Source: Clostridia bacterium
Lineage (GTDB): Bacteria > Bacillota > Clostridia > Oscillospirales > CAG-272
DNA: 64,000 bases
Assembly: GCA_017411745.1 (NCBI GenBank)
Contig: JAFQPM010000015.1
Location: 1 to 64,000, forward strand
Direction of reading: 5' to 3'
A model generated the notes under the pieces. The model did not search any database, was not told the origin of the DNA, and saw nothing but the letters and a program-made list of their open reading frames with translations. Positions 42,656 to 52,164 of this stretch are shown here, piece after piece; within the stretch, counting starts at the first letter, position 1; each line of letters begins with the position of its first letter. The translations under genes were made by a program, and so were the position numbers.

Positions 42656-44056
42656 TCAAACGGTATGCACGCCGCTTGCCGCGTCGGAATTTGAGTCAAT
42701 TCCGTATTTCTGATTTTTTCTGTACTCGAAGAACTTGAGCGCCACCTGCTCAAAGAGAGCGTAGGAGAGAACGTCCTCGTCCTGCTCGAGATAGCCTGCG
42801 GGAATCTTCGCGCGGAGCTCGTCGAGCTCGGGCTTGAGGTCGTCTGCGGGACGGTAGTCGATAACCTGCGCGTCCTCGCCAAGAATCTTCTTGACGAACT
42901 CGGGATCGATAGCCACGGGGGTCTTACCGTACTCGCCGCGAACGACGCCCTTGAACTCCTTGGTTACCATCTTGTATCTTTCGCCGTTGAGGACGTTGAA
43001 TACTGCCTGAGTACCAACGATCTGCGACGAGGGGGTTACGAGAGGAGGATAGCCTACGTCGGCTCTTACTCTCGGTACTTCCTCAAGAACCTCGGTCAGC
43101 TTATCTTCCTTCCCTGCCTGCTTGAGCTGGGACATAAGGTTGGAGAGCATTCCGCCGGGCACCTGATAGATCAGCGCATTTACGTCGACCTTAAGCGCCT
43201 TGGGGTTGAGAAGTCCGTCTGCAAGATACTTTTCGCGCAGAGGTGTAAAGTGCTTGGTCACCTTATCGAGATTGTCAAGACTGATGCCCGTGTCGTACTC
43301 ACTTCCCTGCAACGTTGCAACGAGAGTCTCCGTGGGAGGCTGGGAGGTTCCCATAGCCATAGGAGAGATCGCAGTGTCTACAACGTCGACGCCTGCCTCG
43401 ATAGCCTTGAGCAAAGTCATCGATGCAAGACCTGCGGTGTAGTGGGTGTGAAGCTGAATGGGAAGGCTTGTGCTTTCCTTCAGCGTCTTTACGAGCTCGT
43501 AAGCATCGAAGGGCTTGAGAAGACCCGCCATATCCTTGATGCAGATAGAGTCTGCGCCCATATCCTCGAGTCTTTTTGCGTACTGGGAATAGTAGTCCAT
43601 CGTGTAAACGGGACCCGTGGTATAGCTGAACGCCGCCTGAACGTGTCCGCCCTCTTTCTTGGTCGCATTTATAGCGGTCTTGAGGTTACGGGGATCGTTG
43701 AGCGCGTCGAAAATTCTTATAATATCGATACCGTTTGCTATCGACTTCTGAACGAAATATTCAACGACGTCGTCGGAATAGTGACGATAGCCGAGAATAT
43801 TCTGTCCGCGGAAGAGCATCTGAAGCTTTGTGTTCTTTACGTGCTCTCTGATCTTGCGAAGTCTCTCCCAGGGATCCTCGTTGAGAAATCTCATACAAGA
43901 GTCAAAGGTTGCTCCGCCCCACGCCTCGAGGGAGTGATAGCCGACCTGATCCATGGTTTCAAGGATAGGAAGCATCTCCTCGGTGGTCATTCTCGTGGCG
44001 ATAAGAGACTGGTGAGAGTCACGCAGTACTGTTTCGGTAATCTTTACCTGTGCCAT
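42656..44056 (-). CDS. oadA: carboxyltransferase of the oxaloacetate decarboxylase alpha / transcarboxylase 5S type
   Basis: 466 residues. TIM-barrel start ETVLRDSHQSLIATRM (metal-binding Asp), FRGQNILGYRHY, IKDMAGLLKP (carbamylated/active Lys region) and LHTHYTAGLA with metal His residues; PYC_OADA domain behind. No C-terminal biotinyl domain, so it must use the separate carrier at 45430-45828. Moves a carboxyl between biotin and pyruvate/oxaloacetate. In the same operon as OadB, OadG, the carrier and an acyl-CoA-type carboxyltransferase. Confidence 0.92.
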   Translation of the reverse strand: MAQVKITETVLRDSHQSLIATRMTTEEMLPILETMDQVGYHSLEAWGGATFDSCMRFLNEDPWERLRKIREHVKNTKLQMLFRGQNILGYRHYSDDVVEYFVQKSIANGIDIIRIFDALNDPRNLKTAINATKKEGGHVQAAFSYTTGPVYTMDYYSQYAKRLEDMGADSICIKDMAGLLKPFDAYELVKTLKESTSLPIQLHTHYTAGLASMTLLKAIEAGVDVVDTAISPMAMGTSQPPTETLVATLQGSEYDTGISLDNLDKVTKHFTPLREKYLADGLLNPKALKVDVNALIYQVPGGMLSNLMSQLKQAGKEDKLTEVLEEVPRVRADVGYPPLVTPSSQIVGTQAVFNVLNGERYKMVTKEFKGVVRGEYGKTPVAIDPEFVKKILGEDAQVIDYRPADDLKPELDELRAKIPAGYLEQDEDVLSYALFEQVALKFFEYRKNQKYGIDSNSDAASGVHTV

Positions 44057-44099
44057 TTATCTAAAACCTTACCTTTCTTAATCTTTGGAGTGGTTGTCA

Positions 44100-45389
44100 T
44101 CAGCTCAACCAGGAGAGGAACACGCCCGCCGCAACGGCAGAGCCGATAACTCCCGCTACGTTGGGGCCCATCGCGTGCATAAGCAGGAAGTTGGAGGGAT
44201 CCTCCTTCTGTCCTACGGTCTGGGCAACTCGAGCCGCCATAGGCACTGCAGAAACGCCCGCCGAGCCGATAAGGGGGTTGATCTTGCCGCCCGACAGCCA
44301 GTTCATTATCTTTGCGGTAATAAGTCCGCCGCAAGTGGATACGCAGAACGCCGCGAGACCGCACACGACGATGATTACCGTCTGCAAGCTCAAGAAGTTG
44401 CCTGCGGTAGCGGTTGCACCGACAGATATTCCGAGGAATATAGTTACTATATTCATAAGCTCGTTCTGCGCGGTCTTGGAGAGACGGTCGGTCACTCCGC
44501 AGACGTTGAGCAGGTTACCGAACATCAAGCATCCGATAAGCACGAGCGCATCGGGAACGATAAGTGCAACGACGAAGGTTACGAGGATCGGGAATACGAG
44601 CTTCTCGGTCTTGGATACCTCGCGAAGCTTATCCATCTTTATAAGTCTTTCCTTTTTGGTGGTAAGCAGCTTCATAAACGGAGGCTGGATCATAGGTATG
44701 AGCGCCATATAGGAATATGCCGCGACAGCGATAGCTCCGAGGAGCGCGGGACCGAGCGATTTGGCTACGGTGATCGCCGTAGGACCGTCCGCACCGCCGA
44801 TGATACCGATAGATGCCGCCTCACCGAGCGTAAACTGACCCGAGAGGAACGCCACCGCGAACGCTACGAAAACGCCGAGCTGTGCGCCTGCACCGATCAG
44901 GAAATATTTGGGGTTTGCGATAAGGGGGGTAAAGTCGGTCATAGCTCCGATGCCTATGAAGATAAGGCAAGGATAGATACCGAGCTTTACACCGAGATAA
45001 AGTATATCGATAAGTCCGGGGGTTACCGTTTTGCCGAGATTCTCGACCATATATACTATAACGTCGGAGTTTTCGGCAACACCGTCGGCAAGAAGCTCTG
45101 CTATCATATCTGCAGAGATCGGGGCGCCGCCGAAGAGTGCCCAGTTTATGTGTCCGCCCGCGAAAAAGATCTCGTTATAGACTCCAACACCGGGGAGATT
45201 GGTAAAGAGCATTCCTATCGCTATGGGGAGAAGGAGGAGGGGCTCAAACTTCTTTACTATCGCCAGATAGACGAGCGCTATCACGATGACGTACATAATT
45301 ACGTACTTCCACCAGTCGTTATTAGCAACAAGTTTAGAAATGCCCATTCCTTCGATAAAGTTTTTAATCGTTTGAATGATGCCTTCCAT
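44100..45389 (-). CDS. oadB: sodium-pumping decarboxylase beta subunit
   Basis: 429 residues with about nine to eleven membrane segments. Family hallmarks IGIMGGADGPTAI-like strip (IGIIGGADGPTAI, about 195-207), NPKYFLIGAGAQLG and the C-terminal LLMHAMGPNVAGVIGSA. Decarboxylates carboxybiotin and exports sodium ions. Shared by oxaloacetate, methylmalonyl-CoA and glutaconyl-CoA decarboxylases, so substrate cannot be set from this subunit. Confidence 0.94.
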   Translation of the reverse strand: MEGIIQTIKNFIEGMGISKLVANNDWWKYVIMYVIVIALVYLAIVKKFEPLLLLPIAIGMLFTNLPGVGVYNEIFFAGGHINWALFGGAPISADMIAELLADGVAENSDVIVYMVENLGKTVTPGLIDILYLGVKLGIYPCLIFIGIGAMTDFTPLIANPKYFLIGAGAQLGVFVAFAVAFLSGQFTLGEAASIGIIGGADGPTAITVAKSLGPALLGAIAVAAYSYMALIPMIQPPFMKLLTTKKERLIKMDKLREVSKTEKLVFPILVTFVVALIVPDALVLIGCLMFGNLLNVCGVTDRLSKTAQNELMNIVTIFLGISVGATATAGNFLSLQTVIIVVCGLAAFCVSTCGGLITAKIMNWLSGGKINPLIGSAGVSAVPMAARVAQTVGQKEDPSNFLLMHAMGPNVAGVIGSAVAAGVFLSWLS

Positions 45390-45429
45390 TATTCATTTTC
45401 CTTTCGTAGAATTTATGAAAAGCACCTTA

Positions 45430-45828
45430 TCAGTTGAGTGTTACCAGAACGTCCTCGCTCTGTACGCTTGCACCCTTCTGAACGTTTACGCTTGCTACTG
45501 TGCCGTCTTCGGGAGCAGAGATGTCGTTTTCCATTTTCATAGCCTCAAGCACACAAAGAATGTCGCCCTTCTTGACTGCCTGACCGGGAGCTACGTTTAC
45601 CTTCATAATGGTTCCGGGCATAGGAGCCTTGACTACTACTGAGCCTGCGTTGCCTGCAGGAGCTGCCTTGGGAGCCGCTGCGGGTGCTGCTGCGGGCGCG
45701 GGAGCTGCTGCCGGTGCGGATGCTGCTGCAGGAGCTGCTACGGGAGCTGCTACGGGAGCTGCGCCGCCTATTTCTTCTACTACTACGTCGTACGATACGC
45801 CGTTGACTGTAACGTTAAATCTTTTCAT
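45430..45828 (-). CDS. biotin carboxyl carrier protein (gamma/1.3S type)
   Basis: 132 residues from the ATG at 45828. Short N-terminal domain, a flexible Ala/Pro linker (about 25-65), and a biotinyl domain with the biotin lysine in EAMKMEND (about 98). Swings the carboxyl group between carboxyltransferases and OadB. The ribosome site is weak. Confidence 0.95.
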   Translation of the reverse strand: MKRFNVTVNGVSYDVVVEEIGGAAPVAAPVAAPAAASAPAAAPAPAAAPAAAPKAAPAGNAGSVVVKAPMPGTIMKVNVAPGQAVKKGDILCVLEAMKMENDISAPEDGTVASVNVQKGASVQSEDVLVTLN

Positions 45829-45854
45829 TGTTATATACCAAGCCTTTCGTAATA

Positions 45855-46337
45855 TTATTTTCTGTTCCAAGCTTTACCCGAGCTTCTCTTGAAGGAGACA
45901 ACTCTGAAGCCGCCGACAAATTCGTCTTTATATTCGCCGCTTTCTATCATTGCGGCAACTGCAGCAGTAATGACTGCTATAAGCTCGCCGTCGTCCGTCT
46001 CGGACACCGCTACAGCAGGCTGAGGAGCCGTGACTGTGACCTTCGGCGTCTCGGGGGGAGCAACGCTCTTATTCTCAACAGCCTTACTTGCTTTCTTTTT
46101 CGGCAGATCGTAGAATATGACCTTCGAGATCGTTATAACCAGCCACAAAAGTGCAAGCACCGCAAAGACCATAATAAGTCCTGTAACCGTTCCCTGAAGG
46201 GCGTACGGAAGTCGCTCGGCGAAGGTCATCTTGCCGCCATCGAGGTTTTTATCCTCGGCAAATGCGACTATTGTGGAAAGCACCGTGAGAACAGAAGTCG
46301 TAAGAGCGAACAGGCATACTTTTTTACTTGTTTTCAT
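45855..46337 (-). CDS. OadG-family small membrane subunit
   Basis: 160 residues from the ATG at 46337 (GGAGGTTGAAG), preferred over the TTG at 46343. N-terminal hydrophobic segment like a signal, second membrane segment (about 48-72), Pro/Val-rich linker, and the C-terminal FRVVSFKRSSGKAWNRK typical of OadG/delta subunits that hold the complex together. Confidence 0.88.
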   Translation of the reverse strand: MKTSKKVCLFALTTSVLTVLSTIVAFAEDKNLDGGKMTFAERLPYALQGTVTGLIMVFAVLALLWLVITISKVIFYDLPKKKASKAVENKSVAPPETPKVTVTAPQPAVAVSETDDGELIAVITAAVAAMIESGEYKDEFVGGFRVVSFKRSSGKAWNRK

Positions 46338-46355
46338 CTTCAACCTCCGTATTTA

Positions 46356-47669
46356 TCAAAGAGGGGTTCTGAAATATTTTCTATCGGGGCAACCGTCTGC
46401 CTTGCAAGCAAGCATATAGAGTGCCGAGCAGATACGTGCACGGAGAGTCTGTGCTTCAACTATATCGTCGATGTCGCCCTTCTCTGCCGCGCAAACTGCG
46501 CTTGCGTACTTTTCACACCACTCTGCCTCAACGTCAGCGCGCGACTTGTCTGCCGTGATCTGATCGTTCATAAGGAAAGCAACCGCGCTCTCGGGGCTCA
46601 TCACGCTGATGACCGCACCCTCGGTAGCGATCTCAAGATCTGCGCCGAGCGCCTTCGAGCCGAGAAGTGTGAAGCCTGCGCCGTAAGCCTTGCCAACGAC
46701 TGCCGTTACCTTTGCTACCGTCGCATTCGCGTATGCCGAGCCAAGTCTTGCTATGCACTTGGGGCATGCACAATCGCAAAGTCCCTCGCTGTCAACGAGC
46801 GTCAGTACGGAAATGCCGAAGCGATCGCAGAAGGAGATGAGATCTGCCGCCTTCTTCGCACCCTTGAAGCCGATCTTACCCGCGTCGCAGGTATTATCCG
46901 AGGCTACGACACCGCAAAGCGTGCCGCCGAAAAATGCAAATCCGGTTATGATACCGCTGGTCTGCGCGTATATCTCTACGAACTTACCGTTATCGGCAAG
47001 AGTCTCAACAAGAGCCTTACCCGTAAGTCCGTCGATCATAACTGCGCGAGAGGCGTCATCGCCACTCATCTGACTTGCGTCGTCTTTATTGTTCTGAGGA
47101 AGTATCTCGATAAGCTCACGGGCTGCGGCGAATGCTGCTGCCTCGTCCTTGACCTCGATCGAGCATACGATCTCCTTGTTATTTGACGTGGGAAGGAGAT
47201 AAAGCTCGGCTTTATCCTCGACCTTTACCGAAAGGTCGAACATATTGGCGATCGTAAGAGCCATACCCGTGCAGAGTCCGTCGTAAACGGCGATCTGGGG
47301 AACGATTCCCGATGCCTTTGCTACGCATGCCATAAATCTGCCGTATGCCGAAAGCGCCGTGCTTCCCTCTGCTACGACTGCGCCTGCGCTATCGAACACG
47401 CCGATGATCGACGCTCCGTTCTTGATTGCCATATCGTAAAGCATTTCGATCTTTTTGGCGCCTGCCTCGTCGAACGCGCCCTTCGTTCTGTCGCTATCCT
47501 GCACGAATGCGAACGCGAGCTTGCCTGATACCGAGCCGTATCCGCAGATCACTCCGTCGTACGCTTCGACGTCGCCGCTTCTCTTGATATAAGCGCCGAC
47601 CTCAACGAACGAGCCCGCATCGAACAGAGAGGCGATTTTGCGATTACCTACTGTCTGATTTTTATCCAT
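46356..47669 (-). CDS. acyl-CoA carboxyltransferase of the MmdA / PccB / 12S type
   Basis: 437 residues, shorter than the usual 500-520. Two crotonase-like halves: N half with SGKLAFAFVQDSDRTKGAF, C half with GFAFFGGTLCGVVASDN and VVGKAYGAGFTLLGSKALGADL. Transfers carboxyl between biotin and an acyl-CoA (methylmalonyl-CoA or related). First gene of the operon, start after CGGAGGCATTCAA. The central loop that normally carries the G-G-R-I oxyanion motif seems reduced, so activity may differ. Confidence 0.85.
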   Translation of the reverse strand: MDKNQTVGNRKIASLFDAGSFVEVGAYIKRSGDVEAYDGVICGYGSVSGKLAFAFVQDSDRTKGAFDEAGAKKIEMLYDMAIKNGASIIGVFDSAGAVVAEGSTALSAYGRFMACVAKASGIVPQIAVYDGLCTGMALTIANMFDLSVKVEDKAELYLLPTSNNKEIVCSIEVKDEAAAFAAARELIEILPQNNKDDASQMSGDDASRAVMIDGLTGKALVETLADNGKFVEIYAQTSGIITGFAFFGGTLCGVVASDNTCDAGKIGFKGAKKAADLISFCDRFGISVLTLVDSEGLCDCACPKCIARLGSAYANATVAKVTAVVGKAYGAGFTLLGSKALGADLEIATEGAVISVMSPESAVAFLMNDQITADKSRADVEAEWCEKYASAVCAAEKGDIDDIVEAQTLRARICSALYMLACKADGCPDRKYFRTPL

Positions 47670-47751
47670 TTGAATGCCTCCGTTTTGGGATTTTTTTATC
47701 GGTCTTTTTTCTGCATTTCTAAAAAAATACCTTCTCTCCCATTTTAATTAA

Positions 47752-47780
47752 ATTATACCTCTTTTAACTAATATTGTCAA
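47752..47780 (-). promoter_or_regulatory. consensus sigma-A promoter of the decarboxylase operon
   Basis: Minus strand TTGACA (47775-47780), 17-base spacer, TATAAT (47752-47757). The rest of 47670-47971 is AT-rich; an inverted repeat GTCAAAA/TTTTGAC (47914-47933) lies before mcsA. Confidence 0.88.
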
Positions 47781-47977
47781 TCAAATAGCCAAAATTATTT
47801 GTAAACTATTAATGAACTTGCGCTTTTGTGAGAAAAAAACAAAATTTTTTCGTGCGACTACACAATGCGACCTTTTTTTCGTCGCGCTTCGTGTAAAATG
47901 TTATTGAAAAGCAGTCAAAACCAATTTTTTGACGGAAATACAACGAATATTCATAAAAAAACGAAAGGAAAATGAGA

Positions 47978-48496
47978 ATGAACTGCGAAAAATGCAAAAA
48001 TAAAAAAGCGACTTTGTTTTACGCTGACGAGGACGGAACCAAGCACGCGCTCTGCGCCTCATGCGGCGCTATTCAAGGAAGGCTCGCAAGCTTTTCGGCA
48101 AATTCTGCCGCGCCTGAAGGCGATCTCGTCTATATCCCCGACCCTACGCTGCTCACGCTCTGCTCTCACAGTCTGCTTTTTGCGACAGATTCGAGTGCTG
48201 ACGGCAAAGGAGCTTGCAAGGGGTGCGGCTCTACGCTCTCCGAGCTCAAAACGATCGGACGCCTCGTATGCCCCGAATGCTACGCCGCCTTTGCCGAGAT
48301 CCTCTTTCCCTCCCCGAGACTTGACGAGGGCAGTGATCTTATCAAAATGCCGTTTGCGCGCAGGGAGAGATTGGATAAGCGCCACGCGATAAACAAGGCA
48401 AAAGCAGAGCTTAAGAGCGCGATCAACTCCGAAAACTTCGAGCTCGCCGCAGCTCTGCGCGACAAGATCAAGAGGCTTGAGGGTAAGGCTGTTTGA
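47978..48496 (+). CDS. mcsA: McsA-like zinc protein with UVR motif
   Basis: About 172 residues; the second ATG (47978) has better spacing from AAAGGA than the one at 47972. Four C-x-x-C pairs (CEKC, CASC, CKGC, CPEC) and a C-terminal UVR motif (ELKSAINSENFELAAALRDKI). McsA activates the arginine kinase McsB and helps ClpC. First gene of mcsA-mcsB-clpC; no ctsR gene precedes it. Confidence 0.9.
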   Translation: MNCEKCKNKKATLFYADEDGTKHALCASCGAIQGRLASFSANSAAPEGDLVYIPDPTLLTLCSHSLLFATDSSADGKGACKGCGSTLSELKTIGRLVCPECYAAFAEILFPSPRLDEGSDLIKMPFARRERLDKRHAINKAKAELKSAINSENFELAAALRDKIKRLEGKAV

Positions 48497-48541
48497 TATC
48501 CCACAAAAACTACATACGACAAAAACACAAGGAGACTAAAA

Positions 48542-49555
48542 ATGTCATGGTTTACATCAGAGGGCAAATGCTCTCATCACGTTATCAGGTCGCAGACGCG
48601 ATACGCACGCAATCCCGCTGACGCTCGATTCTCGGTCAAAGCCGAAAAAAAGCTGATCGATCAGTTTTTCGAGAAGGCGGAGGCTCTGCTCGTCAAAAAC
48701 GGATTCCGCAAGGAAATATTGCCCGAAGGAGCTCTCCCCGAGGTCATAGCACTTGCCGAAAAAGGCTTTATCGATCGAGATTTTCTATACTACGAGGGCA
48801 CTCGCTCACTCTTTTTCAACGAGCCCTGCAATCTTGCGGTATCTCTCGGCGGTAGTGACCTGATAAATATTCGCTCGCTTCTCGCGGGCAACTCCGTAAG
48901 CGAAACGAGAAATATCGCCTCGGGCGCGGAAAATCTGCTTGACCGCGAGTTTGAATTCGCATACTCGGACACGCTTGGATATATCTCTTATAACCCCGCG
49001 CTATGCGGCTCGGGGGTAGAGTTTTCGGCGGTTCTTTATCTGCCGTCGCTCAGGCTCAACGAAAGCGCGGAGAAATTGCGATATCAGTGCGCGATCATTG
49101 GGACGCGTCTGTTCCCTCTCCTATCCGATCGGGGCGGCGATCTTTATCTGCTCTCTCACTCGCCTGCCCCCTTTTCAAGTGAGGTTCACGCCGCGCAGTC
49201 GTTCAGCTCACTTATAACGAAAATAGTCGAGGATGAAGCAAGCGCCGAGCGAATTATTTTCGCAGAAAGGGATAAAATAATTATTGACCGCGCGTGGCGA
49301 GCTTACGGAGTCCTGACTAACGCAAAAATGCTTTCTGAAAACGATCTGTTATCTCTATCATCGGATATTCGCTTCGCTCTTGCGGTCTGCAAGGACACTG
49401 CCGCCCTGCCTCCCGTGAGCATATCAGCACTCAATCTTCTCTTGGCAGACGGACTGAATTCTTCGGTCATCGCAGGCTGTCGCGAATGTAAGAGTGCTGT
49501 CGATTGCGACTGCGCGCGCGCAGATTTCGTACATAACAAGCTCGCGTCTAACTGA
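48542..49555 (+). CDS. mcsB: McsB-like protein with degenerate kinase motifs
   Basis: 337 residues at the mcsB position. Overall phosphagen-kinase-like layout (WFTSEGKCSHHVIRSQTRYARNP at the start) but the family signatures are eroded: NEEDH reads NEPCN, the CPTNLGTG loop reads NPALCGSG, and the R-G-E-G nucleotide strip reads RGGDL. McsB normally phosphorylates arginines to mark proteins for ClpCP. Here catalysis is doubtful; it may be a pseudokinase or adaptor. The C-terminus carries an unusual CRECKSAVDCDCA cluster. Confidence 0.85.
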   Translation: MSWFTSEGKCSHHVIRSQTRYARNPADARFSVKAEKKLIDQFFEKAEALLVKNGFRKEILPEGALPEVIALAEKGFIDRDFLYYEGTRSLFFNEPCNLAVSLGGSDLINIRSLLAGNSVSETRNIASGAENLLDREFEFAYSDTLGYISYNPALCGSGVEFSAVLYLPSLRLNESAEKLRYQCAIIGTRLFPLLSDRGGDLYLLSHSPAPFSSEVHAAQSFSSLITKIVEDEASAERIIFAERDKIIIDRAWRAYGVLTNAKMLSENDLLSLSSDIRFALAVCKDTAALPPVSISALNLLLADGLNSSVIAGCRECKSAVDCDCARADFVHNKLASN

Positions 49556-49589
49556 AGTCTTGACGCAGGCTGTCTTACGAGGAACAGAT

Positions 49590-52070
49590 ATGGCAAATAA
49601 ATTTACACCAAAGGCGCAAAACGCGCTCAACGCCGCGCTCGGATTTGCCTCCGAGCTCGGTCACTCTTACATCGGAAGCGAGCATCTTTTGCTCGGTCTG
49701 CTCTCGACTGCCGACTGTGCCGCCTCAAAGATACTCTTGGCGAGGGGCATCAAAAGTGAGAGCGTAAAAAACACTATAATCGAAGTCACGGGCATCGGCT
49801 CACCCGAGCAGATCTCCCCCTCGAATATGACTCCCAGTATCAAAAAGATAATCGAGGTCTCGGCATATGAATCAACCAAGAGCAACCACAGCTACATCGG
49901 CACGGAGCATCTGCTTCTCGCTCTGTTATCGGACGGCGACTGCGTGGCAGTACGTATGCTTGAATCTCTTGGAGCATCGGTAAGCGAGCTGAAAAGTGAC
50001 GTTGAATCGTATCTTGAATCAAGCCCCGGGCGAATGCCGAGCGCCAAAAGAGCTCAGGAAAGTAACGAAAAGGGGAGAGAGAAAAATGCAGTCAAAAATT
50101 ACGGAAGGAATCTCGTCGAGGCGGCAAAAAAGGGCAAGATCGACCCTATAATAGGGCGCGATCGCGAGACCGAGCGAGTCATTCAGATCCTGTCAAGACG
50201 GTCTAAAAACAACCCTTGTCTGATCGGTGAGCCCGGTGTTGGAAAGACCGCCGTGGTCGAGGGGCTTGCCCAGCGGATCGCCGACGGCGACGTGCCCGAG
50301 ATCTTGCGCGACAAGTCTATAATCTCACTTGATCTCGCCAGTATGATCGCGGGAGCAAAGTACCGCGGCGAATTTGAGGATAGGCTCAAGAGCATTATGG
50401 CAGAGGCACAAAAAAATCCCGATATGATAATCTTTATCGACGAGATACACACGATCATCGGTGCGGGCGCGGCAGAGGGCGCGGTCGATGCGGCGAACAT
50501 TATAAAGCCCGCGCTCTCTCGCGGCGAGCTTCAGGTCATCGGCGCGACGACGATCAGTGAATACCGAAAATATATTGAAAAGGACGCCGCGCTTGAGAGG
50601 CGGTTTCAGTCGGTAACGGTGGGCGAGCCCTCTGCTGCCGAGACGAAGCAGATCTTACTCGGTCTGCGAACGAAATACGAGGCGCACCACAAGCTGAACA
50701 TCTCCGACGAGGCTATAGATGCGGCGGTCGATATGTCTATAAGATACGTGCCCGACAGATATCTGCCCGACAAGGCGATCGACCTTATCGACGAGGCGGC
50801 GGCGCGACTGCGCCTGAAGATCTTCACCTCCCCGCCCGAGCAACGCGAGATCGAAAGCGAGCTCCGTCGTATTCAAGCCGAAAAAGCCGAGGCGATAACC
50901 GAGCAGAATTTCGAGCTTGCCGCCGCCCTGCGCGACAAGGAGATCACTCTGCGAAAAAAATATGAGGCAGAGAAAGCGGAGTGGGAAAAGAGAAAGGGGG
51001 CAAGCAGTCTTACTCTGCGCGAGTGCGATATTGCCGATATCGTGACTCAATGGACGGGCATTCCCGTCTCCAAGCTGCTTGAAAGCGAGAGCCGCAGACT
51101 CTCCGAGCTTGAGGACAAGCTTTCCGAGCAGGTGATCGGTCAGGAGAGGGCGATAGCGGCGGTGGCAAGCGCTATCAGACGAGGACGGACGGGGCTCGGC
51201 GACCCGAAGCGACCTATCGGCTCGTTCATCTTCGCAGGTCAGACGGGTGTTGGCAAGACCGAGCTCTGCCGCGCGCTTGCTTCTCTGCTATTCGGGAGCA
51301 CGGACGCGATGATACGCTTAGATATGTCGGAATATATGGAAAAGCACAGCGTATCGAAGCTGATCGGATCGCCGCCGGGATACGTCGGCTACGACGAGGG
51401 CGGGCTTCTGACCGAGAGGATACGCCGACATCCCTACTCCATCGTACTACTCGACGAGATCGAAAAGGCACACCCCGACGTTTTCGGTCTGCTTTTGCAG
51501 ATACTTGACGACGGGATACTGACCGACTCACAGGGTCGGCGGGTGGATTTCAAAAACGCGATCGTAATAATGACTACCAATCTCGGCGCGAAGGCGCACG
51601 GCGAGGTCGGAAGCCTCGGATTTGCTCTGTCGGGCAGCGGAGAGGACGAAAAAAGAGACGAGCAACGCGTGCTTGACGCTCTGCGCCGCCATTTTCGTCC
51701 TGAATTTCTCAACCGCGTCGATGAGATCATCTGCTTCGCGCCCCTTTCGCGCGAGTCGCTCAAAAAAATTGCCGAGCTTATGCTCTCGGCGGTGACCGAC
51801 AGGATCGAGGGCTCGGGCGTGTTCATCGAGTTCGACGAAAGCGTTTCCGATGCGATAGTCGAGCACGAATATCCCTCCGAATACGGTGCGCGACCGCTAC
51901 GTAGGGCTATCACGAAGCTGGTTGAAAATCCTTACTCCGAGGCTCTGCTTTCGGGCGATTTTTCGCGCGGTGACTTCATTCGCGCTTACTTCAACGGTGA
52001 AAGGGTGAAATTTGAGAAAAAATCGGGCAACAACACGCCGAAAACGCAAAATACTATTGCAAAAGGTTGA
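49590..52070 (+). CDS. clpC: Clp protease ATPase ClpC
   Basis: 826 residues from the ATG at 49590 (GAGGAACAGAT); the longer frame overlaps mcsB. Clp_N repeats (about 1-145), AAA1 with GEPGVGKT, a middle domain with a UVR motif (EQNFELAAALRDKE), AAA2 with GQTGVGKTE and LLDEIEKAHPDV, and the C-terminal D2-small domain. Unfolds proteins for ClpP; McsA/McsB are adaptors. Confidence 0.96.
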   Translation: MANKFTPKAQNALNAALGFASELGHSYIGSEHLLLGLLSTADCAASKILLARGIKSESVKNTIIEVTGIGSPEQISPSNMTPSIKKIIEVSAYESTKSNHSYIGTEHLLLALLSDGDCVAVRMLESLGASVSELKSDVESYLESSPGRMPSAKRAQESNEKGREKNAVKNYGRNLVEAAKKGKIDPIIGRDRETERVIQILSRRSKNNPCLIGEPGVGKTAVVEGLAQRIADGDVPEILRDKSIISLDLASMIAGAKYRGEFEDRLKSIMAEAQKNPDMIIFIDEIHTIIGAGAAEGAVDAANIIKPALSRGELQVIGATTISEYRKYIEKDAALERRFQSVTVGEPSAAETKQILLGLRTKYEAHHKLNISDEAIDAAVDMSIRYVPDRYLPDKAIDLIDEAAARLRLKIFTSPPEQREIESELRRIQAEKAEAITEQNFELAAALRDKEITLRKKYEAEKAEWEKRKGASSLTLRECDIADIVTQWTGIPVSKLLESESRRLSELEDKLSEQVIGQERAIAAVASAIRRGRTGLGDPKRPIGSFIFAGQTGVGKTELCRALASLLFGSTDAMIRLDMSEYMEKHSVSKLIGSPPGYVGYDEGGLLTERIRRHPYSIVLLDEIEKAHPDVFGLLLQILDDGILTDSQGRRVDFKNAIVIMTTNLGAKAHGEVGSLGFALSGSGEDEKRDEQRVLDALRRHFRPEFLNRVDEIICFAPLSRESLKKIAELMLSAVTDRIEGSGVFIEFDESVSDAIVEHEYPSEYGARPLRRAITKLVENPYSEALLSGDFSRGDFIRAYFNGERVKFEKKSGNNTPKTQNTIAKG

Positions 52071-52164
52071 AAAATCTGCTATAATAATATTTAGCGGCGG
52101 TCACGTTGACCGCAAGCAGCCAAACGGCGCTTTTCGGGCGGGATTATAAAAAGAGGTGAGACGA

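Noticed and set aside
47914-47933. CtsR or CIRCE operator before mcsA
   Set aside because: GTCAAAA/TTTTGAC is an inverted repeat, while CtsR boxes are direct heptamers; it does not match CIRCE. The role stays open.
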